DNA from: an uncultured Candidatus Cenarchaeum sp.
Lineage (GTDB): Archaea > Thermoproteota > Nitrososphaeria > Nitrososphaerales > Nitrosopumilaceae
NCBI GenBank assembly: GCA_958295735.1
Contig: OY282369.1
Coordinates: forward strand, 1,348,161 to 1,412,160
DNA: 64,000 nucleotides
Reading direction: 5' to 3'
Position 1 is the stretch's first letter; the number at the start of each line of letters is the position of its first letter. A model generated the notes under the pieces. It did not search any database and was not told the origin of the DNA. It saw only the letters and a program-made list of their open reading frames with translations. Below, in pieces: positions 7,663-17,600 of the stretch. The translations under genes were made by a program, and so were the position numbers.

Positions 7663-9027
7663 ATGTCGCTTCAGGAGGCGGTGTGGGGCGAGGCCGAGTC
7701 GCCCCCGCTCGGCTCGTACACGCTGTCCAACTTCAGGCGGCTGCCGCAGATCGAGCGGCTCTCCGAGGAGACCCGCTTCGAGATGGAGGTGGTCGGCAAC
7801 GTGCTCCCGTTCAAGGCGAACAACTACGTGGTGGAGCAGCTCATCGACTGGGACGCCGTGCCCAACGATCCCATGTACGTCCTGACGTTCCCCCAGCGGG
7901 ACATGCTCCGGCCGGCGCACTTCGAGAAGATGGCCTCCAAGCTGCGGGCCGGCGCGGGAAGGAAGGAGATAGCCGAGACCGCGAACGAGATCCGCCTCCA
8001 GCTGAACCCGCACCCCGCCGGCCAGCTCGAGCTCAACGTGCCGTCCCTCTCCGACGGGACAAAACTGTACGGGATGCAGCACAAGTACAAGGAGACGTGC
8101 CTGTTCTTCCCCAGCCAGAGCCAGACGTGCCACGCGTACTGCAGCTTTTGCTTCCGCTGGCCCCAGTTCGTCGGCATGGACGACATGAAGTTCGCCATGC
8201 GGGAGGGCGAGCAGCTGGTGCAGTACCTGCGGGAGCACCCGGAGATCACCGACGTGCTGTTCACGGGCGGGGATCCCATGATCATGAAGGCCGGCATGTT
8301 CCGGAACTACGCGCGCGCCCTGATCGAGGCGCGCCTGCCGAACCTGCGCACGATCCGGGTGGGCACCAAGATGCTGGCGTACTGGCCGTACAAGGTCCTG
8401 ACCGACGGCGATGCCGAGGAGACCCTGGCGACCTTCAGGGAGATAACCGACAGCGGGCTGCACCTTGCCATAATGTCCCACTTCAACCACCCGGCCGAGA
8501 TGAAGACGGCCGCGGCCGCCGCGGCCATCGGGAAGGTCCGCGGGACGGGCGCCCAGATCCGCACCCAGTCCCCCCTCTTGGCGCACATAAACGACGACCC
8601 CGCCGCCTGGTCGTCCATGTGGACGGAGCAGGTGCGGCTCGGCTGCGTGCCGTACTACATGTTCGCCGTGCGCGACACGGGGGCGCAGCACTACTTTGGG
8701 GTCCCGCTGGTGCGGGCGCACGCCATATTCCGCGAGGCCTACATGCGGGTGAGCGGCCTGGGCCGCACCGTGAGGGGCCCGTCCATGTCGGCCACGCCGG
8801 GCAAGGTCCTGGTGGACGGGGCCCCCACCATAAGCGGCAGGAGGGTGATCTCGCTGCGCTTCCTGCAGGGGAGGAACCCCGAGTGGGTCAACCGGCCGTT
8901 CTACGCCGAGTACGACGACAAGGCGGTGTGGCTGGACGAGCTGAGGCCGGCGTTCGGGGACAAGTTCTTCTTCGAGGACGAGCTGGCCGCAAAGTACTCG
9001 GGCGCGCGCCGGCTGGCGCCCTCCTGA
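7663..9027 (+). CDS. KamA family radical SAM protein (lysine 2,3-aminomutase-like)
   Basis: A 454-residue radical SAM enzyme of the KamA group, which uses a 4Fe-4S cluster, S-adenosylmethionine and usually PLP to shift an amino group between alpha and beta carbons. The cluster cysteines are C156, C160 and C163 in CHAYCSFC, and FTGGDPM follows as the SAM-binding GGD motif. The usual PLP-lysine motif PGGGGK is not obvious; the best counterpart is TPGKVLVDG, so substrate and PLP use are uncertain. ATG at 7663 lies about 27 bp after CATTTAAC (7632-7639). Roles could be beta-lysine (compatible solute) or another aminomutase. Confidence 0.85.
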   Translation: MSLQEAVWGEAESPPLGSYTLSNFRRLPQIERLSEETRFEMEVVGNVLPFKANNYVVEQLIDWDAVPNDPMYVLTFPQRDMLRPAHFEKMASKLRAGAGRKEIAETANEIRLQLNPHPAGQLELNVPSLSDGTKLYGMQHKYKETCLFFPSQSQTCHAYCSFCFRWPQFVGMDDMKFAMREGEQLVQYLREHPEITDVLFTGGDPMIMKAGMFRNYARALIEARLPNLRTIRVGTKMLAYWPYKVLTDGDAEETLATFREITDSGLHLAIMSHFNHPAEMKTAAAAAAIGKVRGTGAQIRTQSPLLAHINDDPAAWSSMWTEQVRLGCVPYYMFAVRDTGAQHYFGVPLVRAHAIFREAYMRVSGLGRTVRGPSMSATPGKVLVDGAPTISGRRVISLRFLQGRNPEWVNRPFYAEYDDKAVWLDELRPAFGDKFFFEDELAAKYSGARRLAPS

Positions 9028-9104
9028 CGGCCAACTTTTGTTGACCGCCGGGGCGAAAACTCGCGACCCGACGGCACTAGTACCGGGGCGGCGAGAGGTA
9101 AGCG

Positions 9105-10550
9105 ATGGACGCGCAGGGCGTGCTGGAGGCCATGCAGGAGAAGAACGTGACCTTCGTCGACTTTTGGTTCGTCGACATCTTCGGCGAGCTGCGGCGGATG
9201 GGGATGCCCAGCTACGCCATAAGCGAGGGCAGCTTCAGGCACGGCCTCGAAAAGCTCGACGCCAGCTCCATAGTCGGGTTCAAGTCGGTCAACCGCTCCG
9301 ACATGCTGCTCAAGCCCGATCCGGAGACCTTCCGCATACTGCCCCCCGAGTACGACAACGGCAAGCGGACCAACGCGCGCATAATCTGCGACCTGTACGA
9401 GGGCAACGCGTCGTCCGAGTCGCGCTACGACAGGGACTCGCGCGGCATAGCGAAGAAGGCCTCCGAGCGGATCGCCGAGGCGGGGCTGACCCACACCAAC
9501 TGGGGGCCGGAGATCGAGTTCTTCGTGTTCGACTCCATAACCGTGTACCCGTCGCCGTACGCGGCCACCCACTCGCACGGCGGGTCGGGCTACTCCATCG
9601 AGTCCAAGGAGTCCCCGTGGGCCAAGGGCAACATAAGCACGGCCATCGACATAAGGGAGGGGTACTACCCGGCGCAGCCAAAGGACACGCTGGAGACCTT
9701 CCGCAAGGACATATGCGACGACCTGTACAGGTACTTCGGCATACGGATAGAGGCGGAGCACCACGAGGTGGCCACGTCGGGCCAGTGCGAGATCAACCTG
9801 GTGTACGACGAGATGATGGCAATGGCGGACAACGTGGTGGCCGCCAAGAACGTGGTGAAGGTGAAGGCCAAGCGGCGCAACAAGGTGGCCACGTTCATGC
9901 CCAAGCCCATCTACGGGGACAACGCCTCGGCGATGCACACGCACCAGAGCATCTGGGCCGGCGACACCAACGTCATGTACGACCCGGACGACCGCGTCGC
10001 GCAGCTCAGCCAGACCGGGCGGTACTACGTGGGGGGCATACTGGACCACGCAAAGGCGCTGTGCCCCATATCCAACCCGACCACCAACTCGTACAAGAGG
10101 CTGGTGCCGGGATTCGAGGCGCCGGTCAACGTCTGCTGGGGCATGGGGAACCGCTCCGCCGCCATACGCGTCCCCATGTACTACAGGGACCAGCAGAAGA
10201 GCAAGAGGATAGAGTACCGCGTGCCCGACCCGACGGCCAACGTGTACCTGCTGGAGGCCGCGCTCCTGCTCGCGGGGCTGGACGGCATAAAGAAAAAGCT
10301 CGACCCCGGCTCCCCCGTCAAGGAGAACGTCTACAAGCTCACCCCCGAAAAGAAGCGCGAGTACGGGATAGGCACCCTCCCCGTCTCCCTCAAGGGCGCG
10401 CTCGACTCGCTGAGCAGCGACGCCGGCTTCCTGGCGGGAGTCTTCACGGACGGCTTCCTGGACACGTACGCCGGGCTCAAGCACAAGGAGTACGTGGCGT
10501 TCGCCCAGACGCCGACCGCCTGGGAGGTCTCCATGTACGCCGACGCGTGA
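9105..10550 (+). CDS. glnA: Glutamine synthetase type I
   Basis: A 481-residue GS-I that condenses glutamate and ammonium with ATP, the main route of ammonia assimilation. The beta-grasp domain (residues 1-100) contains VTFVDFWFVD; the catalytic part has EIEFF, the metal-binding EAEHHEVATSGQCEINL, the ATP region MHTHQSIW, and NPTTNSYKRLVPGFEAPV. Full length. ATG at 9105 with a weak AT box (CACTAGTACC, about 9075-9084) 26 bp upstream. Its own gene neighbours are not nitrogen genes, but glnA fits ammonia-based metabolism. A 36-bp piece of its 5' end has been copied to 7529. Confidence 0.97.
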   Translation: MDAQGVLEAMQEKNVTFVDFWFVDIFGELRRMGMPSYAISEGSFRHGLEKLDASSIVGFKSVNRSDMLLKPDPETFRILPPEYDNGKRTNARIICDLYEGNASSESRYDRDSRGIAKKASERIAEAGLTHTNWGPEIEFFVFDSITVYPSPYAATHSHGGSGYSIESKESPWAKGNISTAIDIREGYYPAQPKDTLETFRKDICDDLYRYFGIRIEAEHHEVATSGQCEINLVYDEMMAMADNVVAAKNVVKVKAKRRNKVATFMPKPIYGDNASAMHTHQSIWAGDTNVMYDPDDRVAQLSQTGRYYVGGILDHAKALCPISNPTTNSYKRLVPGFEAPVNVCWGMGNRSAAIRVPMYYRDQQKSKRIEYRVPDPTANVYLLEAALLLAGLDGIKKKLDPGSPVKENVYKLTPEKKREYGIGTLPVSLKGALDSLSSDAGFLAGVFTDGFLDTYAGLKHKEYVAFAQTPTAWEVSMYADA

Positions 10551-11692
10551 GCGGGGCCCGCCCGCGCGCCGCGGGCAGCCCGCGGCGCCGGGGCGCGGCA
10601 CACCGCGGGCATGCCGGCCGCCGGGGCCTCCGGGGCGCGCCGCGACGCCGGCGCGGTGCCGAAAGTGCGGCAAGGCGCCCGGGGCGGAGGGTAGCCTGCC
10701 TGCCAGAACGGGGCTCGTTCGGCAGGAGCTTGGCGACCGCCGTGGCGGGGGGTAAGGGAGGACGACGTGCTGGCGGGCATAAGGGTTCGTTCGGCAGGAG
10801 CTTGGCGACCGCCGTGGCGGAGCTGCGCCCGCATCGGATGGCGTTCGCCGGAGTCGCGGGGGCCACGGAGCCGCTGTTCGGCTGCCCGCAACCAAATCCG
10901 CCGCGATCGGCGTGCTCGCGCGGGCCGGGGACGCCCTGGAACGGGAGGCGGAGGGCGCGATGGGCGAGATCTGCGCCTCGCCGGCGGCGGGAATCGGCGA
11001 GTCCGGCACGTCGCCGGGCGGGATCCGGGGCCGGATCCGCGCCGTCCAGTTGGGCCCCAACAAGTTCGCCGCGTACAACGGGAGCGGGGGCGGCGGGGCG
11101 ATCGACGCGCACATGGGCGGGTGCGGGGGCTGCGTTACCTCGGGCGGCCGCGCCCCGCACGGGGCGCTCGATCCCGGCGGGAAGCGCCGGGCCTGCCGGG
11201 CGCGCGGGCCGCGCGGCGTGCTTGCGGACATGGCGCATCCGGACGCGCGCCTCCCGCGCGGGGGCCCACCGCGCGCGTGTGCGGAGGCCCCGCGGACGCG
11301 CGACGACGGCGCCCCGCCGGCGCGGCCGCGCCGGGCCATGGAGGTGATGCGGGCGGGCACGCGGGATCGGGCGCCGCGCGGCTGGAAAAGCTGGCGGCCG
11401 GGATCGGGCGGGTCACGCCGGCCCCGCTCGCGTTCGTGCAATGCCCGGAGGCGGAGCCGACCAACGACTCCCCGGGGCGCGCCCCGCGCCGCGCCGCGGC
11501 GTTCCGCGAGACAAGCGGGCAGATCGAGGGCGCCCCGCGGCCACGCGGCGCGCCCCGCGGCCACGCGGCGCGCGTCATGACTTGGGGGGCGCACGGCAAG
11601 GGCGCGGCCGCGGAGTGGCGAAGATTATCTGCGCGGCCCCGCGCCCCGAACCGCGCGCGGGGGGGGGGGGCGCTGACCTCATGCGCGGCGCG
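10551..11692. other. Non-coding or decayed GC-rich region with possible coding remnants
   Basis: About 1.1 kb without an intact recognisable gene. A pair of 34-bp direct repeats lies at 10715-10748 and 10787-10820. In the plus frame from 10960 to about 11150 the codons are GC3-rich and read like protein (SPAAGIGESGTSPGG and LGPNKFAAYNGSGGGG, then a CGGC pair), and another frame near 11360-11520 gives AARLEKLAAGIGRVTPAPLA. These may be pieces of one frameshifted gene; no family is recognised and no TATA box precedes them. The region ends at inverted-repeat element M1. Confidence 0.45.
10715..10820 (+). repeat. 34-bp direct repeat pair, offset 72 bp
   Basis: A 34-bp sequence containing TTCGGCAGGAGCTTGGCGAC occurs at 10715-10748 and 10787-10820 without mismatch. 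The 38-bp filler can be read as VREDDVLAGIR, like a captured coding fragment. The architecture matches the pairs at 7506, 18466 and 41747. Confidence 0.85.
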
Positions 11693-11783
11693 GTGTAGAC
11701 TTACGTCCAAACCGAAACCACGCCTAGCAACGGCAACCGCTCCCCGATCTCACGCCTAGATCACAATGGACGTAAGTCTACAC
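11693..11783 (+). mobile_element. Family-M element (MITE-like), 91 bp, with 8-bp target duplication
   Basis: A perfect 17-bp terminal inverted repeat: GTGTAGACTTACGTCCA at 11693-11709 and its complement at 11767-11783. Both sides are flanked by GCGGCGCG (11685-11692 and 11784-11791), an 8-bp target duplication. There is no coding capacity. The right edge is 18 bp upstream of the TATA box TTTTTATC (11802-11809) and 49 bp upstream of the TTG start at 11832. Confidence 0.9.
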
Positions 11784-11831
11784 GCGGCGCGCCGTCCAAG
11801 GTTTTTATCGCCTCCGGGCCGCCGCGACGCG

Positions 11832-12521
11832 TTGGCCCCCGGAATGTTGCCCGCCATGGCCTTGGCCGCCGCGGCCGTTGCGGCCGCGGGGGCCGCCCCC
11901 GCCGCGCACGCGCACACGGTAGACGCGGTCGAACAGTACCGGCTGGAGATCGGGTGGATGAACGAGCCGGTGTTCAGCGGGGAGCCCAACGGCCTGGAGA
12001 TCTTCGTGGGCCTGCTGGCCGAGTGCCCCGGCATCGACGAGCCCATGGAATGCGCCATGTCGCAGGAGTTCGCCCGCGGGGTGGGCGGCCTGGAGGGCAG
12101 GGTGAAGGTGGAGATGGTGGCGGACGGCCGGAGGATCGTGCTGCCGCTGGTGGCCGACCACGATGTGCTGGGCAAGTACCACGCCTTCGTGGTCCCCACG
12201 AAGGCCGGCTACTACCAGGCCAACCTGCTGGGCCGCATAGGGGACACGCAGCTGAGCCTTTCCATGCATCCGCCCAAGGTGGACGAGAGGGAGTACATTG
12301 AATTTCCCGAGCCGGCGGACCTGACCGTGCGGCAGATCATCGACGGGCACACCGCGGTGATAGACGAGATCAGCGGGCTGCGGGCCGACGTGGACAGGAC
12401 GAGCGCGGGGCTGGAGGAGGCTGCCGCCGGCGCCGCCGGCGGGGCGGCGGCGGCGTACGCCGGGCTGGGGCTCGGCGCGGCCGCGCTGGCGGCCGCCGCG
12501 TACTGGCGGGGCCGCCGGTGA
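11832..12521 (+). CDS. Secreted, C-terminally anchored conserved protein
   Basis: A 229-residue protein with a signal peptide (hydrophobic Ala-rich stretch ending AHAHT, near residue 30), an extracellular domain starting VEQYRLEIGWMNEPVF, a short helical stalk, and a C-terminal membrane helix followed by WRGRR. The strand-rich domain resembles copper-resistance/YtkA-like immunoglobulin folds only loosely; no metal motif is evident. TTG at 11832 is chosen because TTTTTATC (11802-11809) lies 26 bp upstream; ATG at 11844 is the alternative. It is probably co-transcribed with the tiny membrane ORF that overlaps its stop. Family function is unknown to me. Confidence 0.75.
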   Translation: MAPGMLPAMALAAAAVAAAGAAPAAHAHTVDAVEQYRLEIGWMNEPVFSGEPNGLEIFVGLLAECPGIDEPMECAMSQEFARGVGGLEGRVKVEMVADGRRIVLPLVADHDVLGKYHAFVVPTKAGYYQANLLGRIGDTQLSLSMHPPKVDEREYIEFPEPADLTVRQIIDGHTAVIDEISGLRADVDRTSAGLEEAAAGAAGGAAAAYAGLGLGAAALAAAAYWRGRR

Positions 12522-12631
12522 CCCACTCGCTCTGGCTGGTGCTCGGCGCCGCCGCGGCGCTGGGCGCCGCCGCGGCGGTCTGGTACCGCCGCCGCGGGCC
12601 GCGGGCCGCCGTCAGCGGATCCGGTTCTTGA
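12518..12631 (+). CDS. Possible 37-residue single-pass membrane peptide
   Basis: GTG at 12518 overlaps the stop of the surface protein gene (GTGA), the same coupling used by other operons here. It encodes one hydrophobic helix (LWLVLGAAAALGAAAAVW) followed by a basic YRRR stop-transfer and a short tail. It overlaps the convergent HAD gene by 20 bp. Small size makes it uncertain; the coupling and topology are the only evidence. Confidence 0.4.
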   Translation: MTHSLWLVLGAAAALGAAAAVWYRRRGPRAAVSGSGS

Positions 12632-13439
12632 TCTCCGTTATGATGGTCCTGAGGACCAGGCGCAGGTCGCCCCCGGGCCTGTAGTCGGCCGAGTATATCC
12701 CGTAGTTGATCCTCCTCCCCCGGGCCAGCTCGTACGCCCTCCTGGGCTTCCTCTTGTTGATTATCCCTATGCAGTGCCCCCCGTTGCTCCGCACCGCGGA
12801 AAAGCACGGTATGTCGCTGGGGCCGTCCCCGATGTATACCATGTTCCCGAACGGGACGCGCCTCCTGCCGCGCGACACCGCGCTGTTCACCAGGTAGGGG
12901 CGGCTGCGCAGGCTCTTCTTGCCTATGCCCTTGTTTATGGCGTAGAGGAACTTGGTCTTCTCGGTGAACGTGACGGTAGACTTTATCGAGTCGTACCTGC
13001 CGTCCGCCCCCGTGGAATAATTGCATCCGAACGTGCCCGCGAACTGCCCCGCGAACGCGCACCCGCCCACGAGATCCTCTATCCCTGATGATATGACGTA
13101 CCCCTCCAGCCCCACCCCCGCCCCCGCGAACTCCGGGTCCCCGGCGATCCATTCCCGCAGCTCCGCGATGAACGTGGCGGCCCCCGGGTGGGGCCGGATC
13201 TTCCTGCCCAGCGCCCTCATCCTGCCCGGCGTGTCCTGCCTTATCTTCCCCTCCTTCATCAGCCTCAGCAGCTCGCCCAGGTAGGCCTGGGGCGGGTCCC
13301 ACCCCCTCCCCACAAAGTCCGAGCTGATGCGGTCCCAAAAGCCGTCCGCGTCGATCCCGTTGTGCTCCAGCAGGAAGTTCGTCGTGTTGGGCGCCAGGGT
13401 GTCGTCGCAGTCGCAGATTATGGCTATGGTGTGGCGCAC
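12612..13439 (-). CDS. HAD superfamily phosphatase
   Basis: A 275-residue haloacid-dehalogenase-type hydrolase. Motif I is DCDDTLAPN near residue 9 (nucleophile and general acid aspartates), motif II is VISSG, and motif IV is IGDGPSDIPCF. The middle (residues 60-170) forms a helical cap, suggesting a small phosphorylated substrate such as phosphoserine, but the substrate is unknown. GTG at 13439 is chosen because a T-tract (TTTTTTTAGG, 13460-13468 on the minus strand) lies 26 bp upstream. The 3' end overlaps the small plus-strand ORF. Confidence 0.85.
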   Translation of the reverse strand: MRHTIAIICDCDDTLAPNTTNFLLEHNGIDADGFWDRISSDFVGRGWDPPQAYLGELLRLMKEGKIRQDTPGRMRALGRKIRPHPGAATFIAELREWIAGDPEFAGAGVGLEGYVISSGIEDLVGGCAFAGQFAGTFGCNYSTGADGRYDSIKSTVTFTEKTKFLYAINKGIGKKSLRSRPYLVNSAVSRGRRRVPFGNMVYIGDGPSDIPCFSAVRSNGGHCIGIINKRKPRRAYELARGRRINYGIYSADYRPGGDLRLVLRTIITEIKNRIR

Positions 13440-13905
13440 GGGGTGGCCCGAGCGCGCGCCTAAAAAAACGATCGTCGCTCGCGGCGCATGCGCCTGCCTT
13501 CCCCCCCTTTTCCCCCGCGCCGGTTCCTCGCGCATGCGCGCCGTCTCTGATTCCGCCATGCCGGCGGCGCAAATCCGACACACTGCCAAGGGATCCCGCC
13601 GTCCGGCTGGGATTGCGCAGCGTGCGGGCCCGACAAGGCGGCTCCAAGTCACGGCGGGGGGGGGGGGGAGGCAAGCGTGCACCCCGCGGCCGGCAAGTCG
13701 GCGGAACGCGGCGCCGGGGGCGGCCGGGCGACTCGGGGCGGCGGGCCGGAGGATCCCCGCGCCCCCGCCCGGCGCGCGGGAACCGCCCGGCGCGCAACGG
13801 GCCGCGCCGGCGCGCGCCGCCGTGGCGCCCGGAGGCGCCGGCGCGGATCCGCGGCGATCGGGCGCGGATGGAAGGCCCATATACCGCGCTCCCGCGCCCC
13901 CCGCG
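13440..13905. other. GC-rich divergent intergenic region
   Basis: Contains the HAD promoter (13460-13468), a run of G (13651-13661), GC-only low-complexity sequence, and the TATA box CCATATACC (13877-13885) of the transposase-like gene. Peptide-like stretches around 13680-13870 have no consistent codon bias. I see no gene. Confidence 0.55.
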
Positions 13906-14493
13906 ATGCGAGAGGGGCCACCCTCCGGGGCGCCGCCCGGCGACCAGAAGCGGAAATGGGTCCGCTACGAGCGCGAGTATTCCAACTCGATGTGGCACGC
14001 GGCCTTCAGGCGGCTGCCCGACGGCGGGTGGCTCGTCTCGTACATGGACGACGCATCGCGCTTCATAACGGGATTCGGCGTCTATGGCGAGGCCACCGGG
14101 GACGGGGCCTTGGAGGTGCTCGGAAAGGCCGTCGAGAACCACGGCAAGCCCGCCTCGATCCTGACCGCCCACGGCAGCCCGTTCTACGCCGGCAAGGCCG
14201 AGCGCGGGAGGCGCGGCGGGGCCAAGTTCGAGACGGAGATGGTCCGGATGGGGATACGGCACCGCCTCGCCGGGGCGGGGCGCCCCCAGTCGCACGGCAA
14301 GATATCCAGGTACCACGGGGAGATCAAGGCCAAGCTCCGCCTGTTCTGCGGCATGGACGACTTTGTCGACTGGTGGAACAACATCAGGCCGCACATGTCG
14401 CTGGACTGGGACAGCCTGGAGACGCCGGCCCGGGCGTTCGCGCGCAAGATGCCAGGGGCCGGAGCCGTGGCAGCCGACGCGCGGGGCGGCTAG
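13906..14493 (+). CDS. Transposase-derived rve-domain protein lacking all DDE catalytic residues
   Basis: A 195-residue protein homologous to the integrase core of IS481/IS3-type transposases: WH...F followed by YMDDASRFI, LTAHGSPFYA, MGIRHRLAGAGRPQSHGK, then WWNNIRPHMSLDWDSLETP. In active relatives the acids lie in WHxD, TDHG and GKxER. Here they read WHAA (A33), TAHG (A88) and GKIS (S134), so the DDE triad is gone while the fold-defining residues remain. The N-terminal DNA-binding domain is absent. The frame is intact and a TATA box (CCATATACC) lies 26 bp before ATG 13906. It may be a domesticated DNA-binding protein or a dying IS remnant. Confidence 0.8.
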   Translation: MREGPPSGAPPGDQKRKWVRYEREYSNSMWHAAFRRLPDGGWLVSYMDDASRFITGFGVYGEATGDGALEVLGKAVENHGKPASILTAHGSPFYAGKAERGRRGGAKFETEMVRMGIRHRLAGAGRPQSHGKISRYHGEIKAKLRLFCGMDDFVDWWNNIRPHMSLDWDSLETPARAFARKMPGAGAVAADARGG

Positions 14494-14641
14494 GGATGCG
14501 GGGCCGCGGCGCCGTCCGGCGCGCGGGCGGCGGGAGGGAATGCGCGATCCCTTGGCGGGGCCGGTCCTGCCGGGGCGGGGCGCGAGAATGCCCCGCCGCG
14601 GCGCGCGCCCGGAACGGCGGCCGCGCGCGACACGGGGGACC

Positions 14642-17600
14642 CTACGCGCCGCGGTACTTTTTTTCGCATATTCCCTTGTAGTCGCAGGTCGTGCACTTGC
14701 CGTACTCGGGCGTGGCGCCGAACTCGCCGTTCCTGATGGCCCTGGCCTTTTCCAGTATGGCCGCCTCCTCCTTCCGCACCGAGCCGGCGTCGAGGTCGTT
14801 GTGCGGCTGGGCGCAGGTCTTGACGTAGAGATGCGAGACCCTTTTCGGGATCTTGCCGCGATCGCTCTCGATCGCCAGCGCGTACAGGTTCATCTGGACG
14901 TCGTCCGCGCTGAGGCGCGCCTTGGGCTTTCCCGTCTTGTAGTCGACCACCTCGATCCCGCCGTCCGGATCCTCCTCCATCCTGTCCATCTTGCCCTCGA
15001 ACCTCATGCCGTCCAGATCGAACCCGAACTTCCTCTCGACGTCTATGACCTTGTTGGCCCTCCCGGCGTCCCACCCGACGTACTTCCGGATCATCTCGGC
15101 GGCCTTGTCCTTGTACTCGCGGCTCTCGGTCGTGCTCTGGAACGCCTCGGGCTCCCAGTTGGCATCGAGCAGCTCGAGCGCCTCCTTTTCCCCCGCCTCC
15201 TCCCCCCTCATCCTGCGCCTGGCCGCCTTTTCCAGCACCGTGTGGACGGCGGTCCCCACGCTCGCCGGCGCCGCGGGCGCCGAGGGCGCGTGCAGGACGT
15301 AGCGGAACTTGAACTGCAGGGGGCATCTCCCGTACAGTTCTATCTTCGAGGCGCTGAACGCCACGGCCCGGCCGTCGAACAGCGGCGCGGGGGCCGCCCC
15401 GGCCAGCCTGCTGCCGAGATCCTCGCTCGGCCCCCCCACGTCCAGGACGGCCGCGGGATCGAGGCCGTCCAGGCTTCCTTTTTTCTCAAAGTGGGCGACC
15501 TCGGAAAGGTCGACTATGGCCCTGACGGCGGCGCTCAGGTCCATCCTGGTCACCGCGTCGGCCGCCCTGCCCTGCAGTTCGCGGCGTATGGCGCCGAACT
15601 TGCCGACCTCTCCCCGCCCGAGAGCCGGCCCCTCCTCCGCCCCGGTCCTCCCGACGTCTTCCACGCGGATCAGCGGGCTGTCCTCGTAGCGCATCTCGAT
15701 CAGGTACGGGGAGGGCTTCGCCTCCGTCTCCCCCGCGCCGTGCCTCTTGGCGCGCGTCATGTACAGGATGTCTTTGGCCCTGGTCATGGCCACGTACAGC
15801 AGCCTCCTCTCCTCCTCCCTGTGCTGCTCCTTCTCGTCGCCGTACTGCTCGCCCCTCCTGACTAGCTCGGGCGGCACGTGGAACTTTTTCTTCTTGTACC
15901 AGACGGGCAGCCGGCGGTCCGCGACGTCGGCCACGAACACCGCCCCGAACTCCCTCCCCTTGCTCTGGTGTATGGTGGTTATCTCCACCGCGTTCTCGGC
16001 GGGGTCGGGCTCCCTCCCCTCGTCGTCGATCTCGCCGGCGTGGTACAGGTGGTCTATGAAGTCCCCGAGCCGGCTGTCCCGGTAGATCTTTTCGTACTCG
16101 GTGGCGATCCTGTACACCTCGTTGAGCTGCCGCAGCCTCTTTCCGCCATCCGTCTCCGTCTCCGCCTCCGCCGCCTTCCTCGCCGCCTCGCCGTACAGCC
16201 CCGACACGGACATCATCGTCTCGTAGACGACCATGCCGACCGACTCCGCGCCGCCCCCGATCTCCCTGAGCCTCTCCAGCTTCCGCGCCAGCTCCCCGAG
16301 CTCGGCCTCCTGGGTGGTCTCCACCGCGCCCCTCGTGCAGACCGTCTCGTACACGCAGTCCCCCCCACCCGGCCCGCCCCCGTACCTCCTGTTCTTGGCC
16401 GCGCGGTTGATCCTGGAGATGTTCCTCTCGGATATCCCGTGCCTGCTCATGATCTGCGTTATCTCCGCCCCCGCGCCGGCCGGGTCGCGGGCGATCTTGA
16501 GGTAGGCCAGCAGGTCGCGCACGGCCGGCGCGTACAGCAGGTCCGTCGATCCCGAATACCTTGCCGGTATGCCCCGCTCCCTGAGGGCGTCCTCGAACTT
16601 TTCGCCGTCTATCCTCCTCCTGGACAGGATCGCGACGTCCTTGTACCGCAGGCGCCCTTCCCCCTCCTCCTCCCCCGCGATCTCCGCTATCTTGCCTGCC
16701 ACGTACTCCGCCTCGGCCCGCTCGTCGCCGCACTCGGCCACCGTTATCGCGCCGCCGCTCCCGCTCCCCTCCCTCGCCGATTCGGCCTCGGACCTCCCCT
16801 TCCAGCCGCCCGCCTTCCTCATCCAGCCGCCCGTCAGCCCCACGATGTTCGGCGTGCTGCGGTAGTTCCTGGCGAGGCCCACCCGGGCGGTCCCGGCGAA
16901 GCTCCGCTCAAAGTCCCCGAATATGTCGGTGTACGCCCCCTGGAACCTGTAGATGGACTGGTCGGGGTCGCCGACGGCCGTGACGTTTCCCGCCCCGGCC
17001 AGCATCTTCACGAGCTTGAACTGCGCGTAGTTGTTGTCCTGCAGCTCGTCCACCAGCACGTGCTTGTAGATCCGCCTGTACCTTTCCAGCACGGCAGGCC
17101 TGCCCTCGAGCAGGCGTATTGCCTCGTTTATCATGTCGTCGAAGTCGATCACGGCCATGCTCCTCTTGTGCTCCTGGTACATGCGGTACACCCTGTTCAG
17201 GTCCTCGAGCTTTGCGAGCGTGTCCTTCTCCTCCGCGTCCTTCTCCTTGCCCCTCCTCTCCTCTATGTATTCTGCCAGATCGTCCGTGCTCACCGTCTCC
17301 TTCCTCAGCGCGCTTATCCCCTCCATTATGGCGCCGATCACCCGCAGCGCGTTGTTCCCTATCTCGACGCTCTTCAGCCCGAACTCGTCGATGTGGCCCA
17401 TGGCCCACGCCCTGGCCATCGGCCTGTTTATCACCCCGCGCGAGACGTTCAGCCCGGTCTCCAGATCGTTCTCTCCGAGCATCTTCTTTGCGAACGCGTG
17501 GAAGGTGCACACGTCCATGTTCGAGGCGTCGAAGCGCCGCCCGAGGCGCCCGAGCATCTCGGCCGCCGCCTTTTCCGTGAACGTCAGGCAGAGTATCTCC

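Noticed and set aside
8901-11594. Very long open frame on the minus strand across glnA
   Set aside because: High G+C removes stop codons. The frame covers glnA in antisense, has an Arg/Val/His-skewed composition with no domain, and has no promoter. Many other long frames (for example minus 20966-21826 and plus 60077-61387) were rejected for the same reason.
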